The notes beneath the pieces are model-generated. The model was not told the origin of the DNA, searched no databases, and saw nothing but the letters and a program-made list of their open reading frames with translations. The position numbers and the translations under genes are program-made. A DNA stretch of 64,000 nucleotides from contig NZ_CP138991.1 in assembly GCF_044594925.1 (NCBI RefSeq), positions 2,170,001 to 2,234,000 of the forward strand. Reading direction: 5' to 3'. Positions 33,820 through 40,610 of the stretch are shown in pieces (position 1 is the first letter of the stretch; each line of letters begins with the position of its first letter). Source of the stretch: Maribacter sp044594925 (GTDB taxonomy: Bacteria; Bacteroidota; Bacteroidia; Flavobacteriales; Flavobacteriaceae).

Positions 33820-36390
33820 CTAACTACTTTCTAGCGTCACAAATACGTTACTAAAATCTAGCCTGGCCAAATCACTTTTATGGATTACATAGAAAATATC
33901 ACCAGCATCACTCCATTGCATATCTCCCGCTGAAGTTACCTTTAATAGTGTCATCCAATCTTCCGGATTTCCTTTTTTCGCAAGCGATGCTTGTAATTCA
34001 GGCGCTTCATGTTGCGTAAAACCATGGGCATTTACTCCATATTCAAATTGTATTTTATCATTTAGGGGACTTTCAAAGGTATCGTAGAGTTCATCCAATA
34101 ATTTATCATCTTCCAATAGGACTTCACTTTCCTTATTAAAAAGATGTTGATTAACATAACTTGCATAAAATGAAGGTGCGCTATTTACTTTTTTAGCACT
34201 TACTTTAAAACCTTGATAACATGCTCCAAACATTTCTGAATAATCTTCTTCGGTAAACTTAAAACGCTTACCAGAGACCAAAGTAGCATTATCGTCCACA
34301 TAAATGATTTTTCCCGGATTGTTAGTGCCACCATAGATATTATGCATAGTCTCTAAAAAGAAAAACAAGGTGCCTATTCTGGGTAAATAGTCCTGCAAAT
34401 GGGCAATCTCCATACAGTTAATCTGTCCTATAAATTCATAGATATAATCTGACTTTTCTTCTCGCCAATTTTCACCAAATCTTGGGTAGGGTATATTTAT
34501 GGGTAAATCTGGCATACCCCCGAAACGATGGTTTCCTACTTGTGTATAATCCTCTTCTTCTATATGTGAAAAGCCAATAGCTCTTTTAACCATTGAAAGT
34601 AGGGCTGCACCATATGGTATTAATTTATTCTCTTTTATGACCATTTTTATTTCAGGAACCAGTTCCGCATCATTTTTTGACCAAAACACGTTATCGTTCC
34701 AAGCACGTAATCCTTTTCCATCAGCTCCGTTGTAGTCGTAACTGAGCAATCGCAATTTATCTTCCATGGGCAGGTCGATGGCGGCAACTTGATTAAATAG
34801 TTCAGGTAGGCTTTCTAATGGATTATCTTCAAGTTTAATTTTTTTCAACTTCGGTTGCTCCGCCAAAGACTCAGGCAAGGTTTTTAATTGGTTTTTATCT
34901 AAATGGATATGGGTCAATTCAGGCAAATTGATTTTTTCAGGAATACTTTTCAATTTATTGGAAGCAATCCATAAATATTTCAATTTAGAAAGTTCAAATA
35001 TACCTTGAGGTATTGCTTCTAATTCGCAGTTGCTAGCATTCAATTGCTCTAATTGCATCAAATTACCAATCTCCTCAGGAAGTTTATCTATTGACGCTCC
35101 ACTAATATGAAGGCTCTTTAGCTTTTTAAGGGTTTCTATTTCTGGCTGTACTGTTTTGAAAGGAATTTTTTCTTGAGGCCAAGAATTGGAACGACTTAAA
35201 ATCGTTAAATCTTCAAGATTATTAAAGCAAAATATACTATCGGGAAGCTTAATAAAATTAGGATTATGGAGATACAAAAAACGTACCTCCTCAGGTTTCG
35301 CAGTTTTTACTTCTTCCATTGAAGTATAACGATAATGAGACCATTGAAGGCTAGACATGTCAAACCTTTTAGCAATCCGTACGGGAAACACTTTACTATC
35401 GTAGCTCTTGGTCATTTCACCTTTTAAAAGTACCCAGCCGGAATCAAAAGTAACTGAACCACAGAAAGCCAACCCATATTCGAAACCTTCGCTATGGGCA
35501 TTCAAAAATAATGGAGCATTGGTTTTTCCATTCTCAAAATAGAGCATCCCCTTTGGCTGTCCGTTAACATGAATTCCTTTTGCAGGAATAGTTAAAGTGA
35601 CCAAGCCGTCTCCCGGGTAATCGCTTAAGAACTTTCCTTTGATTCCTTTTGTGACTTGCTTGGTTTTTGCTCTTAAAGTGACTAACAGTTCCTTTGAAAA
35701 TTCAGGTATTTGGATGTCACATTCTTCCATCAAAAAGTCAAATTCATAATCTCCGACACCAAATCGTTCTTGACCGTCATTAGGAATTTGAACATCGCAA
35801 AATTCCTTTTTCTTTAGCGCCTCATGATTTTCTGAATCTCTTTCTAAAGCTGCTTCAAATTTGAGCTCCTCCTTCTCCATATCTAAAACTTGCCGTTGCC
35901 AAGTTCGGCGGCGAAGTGAAGTATCTCCAATAATTTCCAAAGATTGGAAAACAGGCACTACCCAAGAATTTAGTTCATTGGAAGGAATTTTTTCATGAAT
36001 GACCTTAAATTCTAAAAAATAGTCATCGTCCAAGAATACTGCGGCATGAAAGTACTGTAATTTAAAGTGTAATTTATTCCAAACGGCATCGGTATGGGCC
36101 TGAAGTATAAAAGTTTTATAATCTTTAAAACGAATCTCTTCAAAACTTATAAGTTCAGATGCATAGTGTAGCGATATACACCAATCTTCCCATTTCTTTT
36201 CCAAAGTATCACCTTTATAACTGTCCGATTTAAGGTCGGACAAAGGAAAGAGCCTCGCTTCTAAATGCGGATGCTGCACTTTACAAGCAACGGTATGGTC
36301 TTCCGCTCTAAATCCTATGCTACTTTCAGTGATAATCTGAAAGGAATCAGGGAGCTGCAGTTCAAATATTGGGGTACTAATGGTTTTCAT
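33820..36390 (-). CDS. Leucine-rich repeat protein with C-terminal DUF1963 domain
   Basis: A large soluble protein of 856 residues with no signal peptide. The N-terminal 180 residues form an alpha/beta domain (IFELQLPDSFQIITE...). Residues about 365-535 are leucine-rich repeats of the short bacterial type (IDKLPEEIGNLMQLEQLNAS, LEAIPQGIFELSKLKYLWIA, LKTLPESLAEQPKLKKIKL). Residues about 600-850 are a DUF1963 (YwqG-like) domain: HRFGGMPDLPINIPYPRFG, FIGQINCMEIAHLQDYLPRIGTLFFF. LRRs bind proteins. DUF1963 members occur beside polymorphic toxins in other genomes, but no toxin is visible here. It is flanked on the same strand by a lipoprotein gene 27 bases upstream and a membrane protein gene downstream. 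Confidence 0.8.
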   Translation of the reverse strand: MKTISTPIFELQLPDSFQIITESSIGFRAEDHTVACKVQHPHLEARLFPLSDLKSDSYKGDTLEKKWEDWCISLHYASELISFEEIRFKDYKTFILQAHTDAVWNKLHFKLQYFHAAVFLDDDYFLEFKVIHEKIPSNELNSWVVPVFQSLEIIGDTSLRRRTWQRQVLDMEKEELKFEAALERDSENHEALKKKEFCDVQIPNDGQERFGVGDYEFDFLMEECDIQIPEFSKELLVTLRAKTKQVTKGIKGKFLSDYPGDGLVTLTIPAKGIHVNGQPKGMLYFENGKTNAPLFLNAHSEGFEYGLAFCGSVTFDSGWVLLKGEMTKSYDSKVFPVRIAKRFDMSSLQWSHYRYTSMEEVKTAKPEEVRFLYLHNPNFIKLPDSIFCFNNLEDLTILSRSNSWPQEKIPFKTVQPEIETLKKLKSLHISGASIDKLPEEIGNLMQLEQLNASNCELEAIPQGIFELSKLKYLWIASNKLKSIPEKINLPELTHIHLDKNQLKTLPESLAEQPKLKKIKLEDNPLESLPELFNQVAAIDLPMEDKLRLLSYDYNGADGKGLRAWNDNVFWSKNDAELVPEIKMVIKENKLIPYGAALLSMVKRAIGFSHIEEEDYTQVGNHRFGGMPDLPINIPYPRFGENWREEKSDYIYEFIGQINCMEIAHLQDYLPRIGTLFFFLETMHNIYGGTNNPGKIIYVDDNATLVSGKRFKFTEEDYSEMFGACYQGFKVSAKKVNSAPSFYASYVNQHLFNKESEVLLEDDKLLDELYDTFESPLNDKIQFEYGVNAHGFTQHEAPELQASLAKKGNPEDWMTLLKVTSAGDMQWSDAGDIFYVIHKSDLARLDFSNVFVTLESS

Positions 36391-36417
36391 TAATTTTTAG
36401 CTTTATCAAAGCCTACC

Positions 36418-37293
36418 TTAATTCACGTTTAAATGGGTAGTTCCTTTTAAACTGGCATCGCTATTCATATCCCATATTTCAACTTCCCAAATGACGGGGT
36501 TACTTAGCTTTCCTTTTGAAAAAACCAGTGTACCGCCAACTCCCTGTGCTATTTGCGCTTCCGTAATTAATGTATTTTCAAAAGCATTTTTATTATACAG
36601 TATTTGCTTTCCTTTTGCATCTTCAACTTTAATGGATAGCCCTAATGCTACAAAGCCATTTACCACTGTATATCCCTGTAAACCCTCAAACTGAAATTGT
36701 AAATTATCACCAAATTCAGTTTCGGAATTTGTTATAACGGTCTTAGAATCGGTATTGAAGATATATACTTCCTGTGCCTTTAGACCTGATTCCTTCACCG
36801 TAATATCCGGATTAGGTAGTATCTCAAAATCCATTGTAGACTTAAAAGTCCCCTCACCTCTTTCGTCCGATATATTATAAGAAGCTGTATATTTTTTTCC
36901 AGAATGCATAGGCTGGGCAAGAATCAATTCTCCATAAAGTGTTTTTAAGGAAACATCAAGACCTTTAGAACTATCCAACAGGTTATCGCTTTGCATCACT
37001 ACCTCGCCACTGTCCGAAGTAACTTCTACCCCCATTTTTGCATAATAGGTACCGTTCTCTACGGTAAAACCATCCATATTTTCGAAATTGGTATAAATCT
37101 TTTGGCCGTAAATGAAAACATTGTCATCTAACCGCTCAGAATCTGTGGAGAGGTAGACTTCATCTGCAGAAAGTCCGTCTCCTTCCGTACTAATACTAGT
37201 ATTAAAATTTTTACTAACGGATTTGTCAAATTTACAAGCGGTCGCAAAAATCAAAAAAGCTAAGATTGCGATACCTAACACATAATGTTTCAT
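36418..37293 (-). CDS. Lipoprotein with two tandem copies of one domain
   Basis: A 291-residue lipoprotein, lipobox ATAC (Cys20). Residues about 40-168 and 170-291 are copies of one beta-sandwich-like domain: GLSADEVYLSTDSERLDDNVF matches GLKAQEVYIFNTDSKTVITNS, NMDGFTVENGTYYAKMGVEV matches GLQGYTVVNGFVALGLSIKV, and GELILAQPMHSGK matches GTLVFSKGKLSN. No named family recognised. It sits between the TPR-like gene and the LRR-DUF1963 gene. The duplication suggests a repeated binding unit outside the inner membrane; that is inference. Confidence 0.75.
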   Translation of the reverse strand: MKHYVLGIAILAFLIFATACKFDKSVSKNFNTSISTEGDGLSADEVYLSTDSERLDDNVFIYGQKIYTNFENMDGFTVENGTYYAKMGVEVTSDSGEVVMQSDNLLDSSKGLDVSLKTLYGELILAQPMHSGKKYTASYNISDERGEGTFKSTMDFEILPNPDITVKESGLKAQEVYIFNTDSKTVITNSETEFGDNLQFQFEGLQGYTVVNGFVALGLSIKVEDAKGKQILYNKNAFENTLITEAQIAQGVGGTLVFSKGKLSNPVIWEVEIWDMNSDASLKGTTHLNVN

Positions 37294-37341
37294 ATTAATT
37301 CTTTGTATTGTTGTTGATTAATTCATCAGTTTAAATAACCC

Positions 37342-37974
37342 CTAATTTTCGTAATAAGACACGTACAGAACGGCCATTTTCAAATAATAAGAACCGTCTT
37401 TTATGCCGTCTGTTTTGGCATACTTTCTAAATTTTATGTAGACTTCTTGGTACTTATCCTCTTTGGTACTATAGGTATAGGCACCCGCCAATAAATATTG
37501 GTTTGCAGCTACCATCCAATCCTCACCGCCTTCTTCCAATTCCATTCCTACTTCAAGATAGGGTTCCGAAAACATGTACTTTCCCTGTTGGTTGTAAAGC
37601 AATCCTAACATAATGTTTGCCCTACCATGCTTTTTATATTTTGCAATAGCACCTAAGTAAGCGCGTTCTGCTTCTTCAGCTATTTTGTTGGCACTTTTAC
37701 TCATTGGGTTCTCGGTAGCCGTTGCCAAAGCTGGTTGTATTAAAATAGTCAAAATACGGCCATAATCAAAAATCCTGTTAGCATCGTCCGGCTCTTGAAG
37801 AGCATCTTCATGCTCTTCTCTAAATTTGGGCAAGTGCTGCGTGGCAATTTCGTTGGTTTCCCTTGCCTGGTTAATCCATTGGTCCAAGGTTTCTTTTTCA
37901 ATGGGTTTAAAATTGGATTGCGCACCTGCGAGTTGCGCTATTAAGACTATGATAACGATTCCGACTTTCTTCAT
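37342..37974 (-). CDS. Secreted helical (TPR-like) protein of unknown function
   Basis: A 210-residue secreted protein: the signal peptide ends LAGAQ (about 19). The mature part is helical with TPR-like pairs: AEEAERAYLGAIAKYKKHGRANIMLGLLYNQQGKYMFSEPYLEVGMELEEG and AANQYLLAGAYTYSTKEDKYQEVY. It is the first gene of the leftward run to 33286, which then holds a duplicated-domain lipoprotein, the LRR-DUF1963 protein and a membrane protein. No function can be assigned; a protein-protein adaptor role is a guess from the fold. Confidence 0.65.
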   Translation of the reverse strand: MKKVGIVIIVLIAQLAGAQSNFKPIEKETLDQWINQARETNEIATQHLPKFREEHEDALQEPDDANRIFDYGRILTILIQPALATATENPMSKSANKIAEEAERAYLGAIAKYKKHGRANIMLGLLYNQQGKYMFSEPYLEVGMELEEGGEDWMVAANQYLLAGAYTYSTKEDKYQEVYIKFRKYAKTDGIKDGSYYLKMAVLYVSYYEN

Positions 37975-38409
37975 GGGGTTTATATTTGGTCTAAAAGTTG
38001 TTATTATGCTAATTCTAGAGATAAATGCCTATCGTTCTTGTAACTGGTGTGCAAATTATTAGTAGCAAAGGTTTTATACATCCCTGAATTCTGGGATTAT
38101 GAAAAATTTAGAAGAGGAAAATTATCAAACTCTTCCTCCACTAAAACGTATTTACCACAAAAAGAGGTATCACTCCGTTAAGTGGGGCTTCTTTTGTTAA
38201 CGGAATGAGTCCTTTAATATTTCAGTGTTCTTCAATTTTGAAAAAAGTATAGCGCTGTTGTGTTTAGAAAATTATATATGCTACTACTTATGCGTTGTAC
38301 ACCTTATTAAAAACTAAGGAATAATACACGAATTGAAAAAGGCTATGGAAGCGTATCGAGAAGAAGATTTAAGATAAAAATGAACTATGCAGATATTTCC
38401 TTTTGGTTG
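37975..38409. other. Gene-free gap before the rhodanese gene
   Basis: A 435-base gap. It contains a hairpin TCCGTTAA (38174-38181) with TTAACGGA (38197-38204) and a 15-base loop. A short in-frame stretch ELKKAMEAYREEDLR ending at a stop near 38377 (plus strand) has no start or family support and could be a gene remnant. No RNA gene recognised. Confidence 0.4.
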
Positions 38410-38766
38410 TTAGTCTTTAACACCTAACCAGGCGTCATATCCTCCCTCTAAATTAATAACGTTCGTAAACCCTAAGGATATTAATTTCTCCTGTGCCTTT
38501 GCACTACGACCTCCCTTCTTACAGTAGACGTATATTGTCCTATCTTTTGACATGCTTTCAAAATGATGAGAAAAATTATCATCTAACCAATTAATATTCA
38601 AAGCATTATTCAAATGACCGTCAGCATACTCTTCTGGCGTTCTTACATCTACAAGTATCCCCTTTTTTATATCATTCTGTGAGAACTCTGTGATAAGTTT
38701 AGTTGACCTTTGGGACATACCAACGACATAAACCAAAAAGAAGACCATTAAAAAGTAATATTTCAT
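38410..38766 (-). CDS. Secreted rhodanese-domain protein
   Basis: A 118-residue single-domain rhodanese with a signal peptide (YYFLMVFFLVYVVGMSQ). Motif VDVRTPEEYADGHLNNALNI is the CH2A region; the active-site loop is YCKKGGRSAKA with Cys82. Single-domain rhodaneses transfer sulfane sulfur; a periplasmic one may act in thiol or cyanide chemistry. It is divergent from the ECF sigma gene, 23 bases from its first possible start. No -7 element stood out in that short interval. Confidence 0.88.
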   Translation of the reverse strand: MKYYFLMVFFLVYVVGMSQRSTKLITEFSQNDIKKGILVDVRTPEEYADGHLNNALNINWLDDNFSHHFESMSKDRTIYVYCKKGGRSAKAQEKLISLGFTNVINLEGGYDAWLGVKD

Positions 38767-38789
38767 AGCAACAAATAAAAGAATATATT

Positions 38790-39431
38790 ATGACTGCACT
38801 AAAATACCACGAACGTAACGAAAACATGAGGATTGTTACAACAAATTCTGTTATTTTTGAATCTGACAATAAAAATATGACGCTTCACCAACTAAATCCT
38901 GATCTATGGGTAGACAGCTATGCTGACTATCTTTTTAATTTTGCCGTAGGTAGGGTCAGCGATGCTGAAGTTGCCAAAGATTTAGTATCTGAAACTTTTT
39001 TAGCCGGACTAAAATCCGCAAAAAACTATAAAGGAGATGCCGCTGAACGTACATGGCTCATTGCCATTCTAAAGCGAAAAGTTATAGATCACTACCGCAA
39101 GATAAATTCTAAAAAAGGCAAAGCAGAGGTTCGTATGAGCTATGGCTCAAGTAGCGATTCTGATGGAGATTGGATGGAAGAACAGGTAGCGGATCCGTTC
39201 AGCAAAACAGAAAATAGCACCATGGAAAATGAGGAATTAGGTCTTGCAATCCAAGAATGTATAGCAAAACTTCCTAAAAAACAAGCTCAGGTATTTACCA
39301 TGAAAACGATTCAAGGAATAAGCACGGAAGATATTTGTAATGAGCTTGGAATTAATCCGTCTAACCTATGGGTAATGATTCATAGGGCAAGAACTGCTCT
39401 TATGGGTTGCCTTAATCAAAATTGGTTCTAA
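38790..39431 (+). CDS. ECF-type RNA polymerase sigma factor
   Basis: A sigma-70 family (ECF) protein. Region 2 reads NPDLWVDSYADYLFNFAVGRVSDAEVAKDLVSETFLAGLKSAKNYKGDAAERTWL-type sequence; region 4 has LPKKQAQVFTMKTIQGISTEDICNELGINPSNLWVMIHRARTAL. The coordinate here uses the longest start (213 residues). The family usually begins just before NPDLWVDSYADYL, so the Met at 38878 (184 residues) is a good alternative. It is followed after one base by a small zinc-motif protein that is probably its anti-sigma factor. It likely controls a stress or envelope regulon; targets are not visible. Confidence 0.88.
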   Translation: MTALKYHERNENMRIVTTNSVIFESDNKNMTLHQLNPDLWVDSYADYLFNFAVGRVSDAEVAKDLVSETFLAGLKSAKNYKGDAAERTWLIAILKRKVIDHYRKINSKKGKAEVRMSYGSSSDSDGDWMEEQVADPFSKTENSTMENEELGLAIQECIAKLPKKQAQVFTMKTIQGISTEDICNELGINPSNLWVMIHRARTALMGCLNQNWF

Positions 39432-39432
39432 A

Positions 39433-39663
39433 ATGATGATTTCTTGCGAAAAAGCCGTTCATATTTGTGACAAAACTCAATATAGAGAGGCAACTTTTAT
39501 GGAAAAGATGAAACTTAGATTTCATCTTTTCATATGTAAAACTTGTTCAAAACATAGTAGTCGTAATACCCAATTTACTTCTTTATGCCAACAGGCAAAT
39601 ATGCAGAGCCTGTCCGAAAAAGAAAAATTGAAAATGAAACAAGAGCTCGCTAAACAAGATTGA
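39433..39663 (+). CDS. Small cytoplasmic zinc anti-sigma-type protein
   Basis: A 76-residue protein starting MMISCEKAVHICDKTQYREATFMEKMKLRF, then HLFICKTC, an exact H-x3-C-x2-C zinc anti-sigma (ZAS) motif. It has no membrane helix, so the protein would be soluble. The gene begins one base after the ECF sigma stop (TAAAATG), the normal position for an anti-sigma gene. Its 3' end overlaps the convergent UbiA-like gene by 14 bases. Anti-sigma action is inferred from motif and position. A closely similar short protein next to an ECF sigma gene is common in flavobacteria. Confidence 0.75.
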   Translation: MMISCEKAVHICDKTQYREATFMEKMKLRFHLFICKTCSKHSSRNTQFTSLCQQANMQSLSEKEKLKMKQELAKQD

Positions 39664-40483
39664 GCGTATTCTCTAGAAAGAGAAGAATTACAAGCCAAAG
39701 AATAGGAATCGCTTCTACCCAAAAGGAAGCGAAGTACTGAGCCTGGTTTCTTTTCGTAACATACATTAAACAACCCAAGCCTAAAAACAGTATTCCTTTC
39801 ATCAATAATTCGTTAGTCTTTATATCGTCCTTTAGAAAAGTTATAAAGAAAAATACAACTGTTAAAAAAGCACCTACTAATTTCGTGTTCGTAACACCAT
39901 AACGCCGTGGTAGCGTTTTAAGCTTCGGATCATCATAGGTCAAATCTCTTATTTCAAAAGGAATTAATAGCACTAGCACAAACAAGAAACGTTGTATTGT
40001 TTCTATTACCACATCCAAAGACACGCCTCCCTTTTCAGAAAAATAGGGCAACAGCACTGTGGTCATAGCCCAGACCAAAGCAACTACAAATACTTTTAAT
40101 CCGCCAAAGGATCTTAAATTTTTAGCACTGGGCAAAAGTGGTAATGCATAAAGAACTACCAAAAAACCTAGCACCACTAATAAGGACCAAGTGTCACCAT
40201 TTAAAAAGAAAGCGTTATAGAGTGCTCCTGCACCTGCTAAGAAACTTATTATTTGAATGTTTTTATGATACGGATTTGCAACTAACAAGTATTTATCTGC
40301 TTCTACACCGTATTTGATAAAATTATAACAAACTATAGTCCCGAAAAATATAAAATAAGTGAGATGGGAATCTACGGAAATGTTTAAAGTAATGCCTGTT
40401 ACATACACAAGAGAAAATACCGCTAAAGCCACATGAATGCTGGCATCCAGATAAAAGTTAAAAAACCGTGACCAAAGCTTCAT
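39650..40483 (-). CDS. UbiA-like membrane protein
   Basis: A 277-residue membrane protein with eight to nine hydrophobic helices, resembling UbiA-family prenyltransferases. The second aspartate-rich motif is recognisable as EIRDLTYDDPKLKTLPRRYG, but the first NxxxDxxxD motif is not: CYNFIKYGVEADKY stands in its place. This matches a flavobacterial UbiA-like group of unknown role; prenyl transfer is not certain. It converges with the mini anti-sigma gene, overlapping by 14 bases, and is divergent from gcvP. A TACTTTTG element at 40488-40495 would put the transcription start at the ATG. Confidence 0.7.
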   Translation of the reverse strand: MKLWSRFFNFYLDASIHVALAVFSLVYVTGITLNISVDSHLTYFIFFGTIVCYNFIKYGVEADKYLLVANPYHKNIQIISFLAGAGALYNAFFLNGDTWSLLVVLGFLVVLYALPLLPSAKNLRSFGGLKVFVVALVWAMTTVLLPYFSEKGGVSLDVVIETIQRFLFVLVLLIPFEIRDLTYDDPKLKTLPRRYGVTNTKLVGAFLTVVFFFITFLKDDIKTNELLMKGILFLGLGCLMYVTKRNQAQYFASFWVEAIPILWLVILLFLENTLNLV

Positions 40484-40487
40484 TAAA

Positions 40488-40495
40488 CAAAAGTA
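40488..40495 (-). promoter_or_regulatory. Promoter -7 element for the UbiA-like gene
   Basis: The minus strand reads TACTTTTG (exact TAnnTTTG). Its last base is 5 bases from the ATG, so the transcript would be leaderless or nearly so. Confidence 0.4.
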
Positions 40496-40580
40496 GCCAA
40501 ACTGTTTATAACCGTTGATTTTGGTTAAAAACTTTCGTTCAAAGGCATTATAAAGAGGGTTTTTACATAGAATTAATCGC

Positions 40581-40588
40581 TAATTTTG
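40581..40588 (+). promoter_or_regulatory. Promoter -7 element for gcvP
   Basis: TAATTTTG is an exact TAnnTTTG match. Transcription would begin near 40592-40595, after the ATG at 40590, which supports the second Met at 40611 as the real gcvP start. Confidence 0.5.
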
Positions 40589-40610
40589 CATGACTAATTC
40601 GAATAAAATT

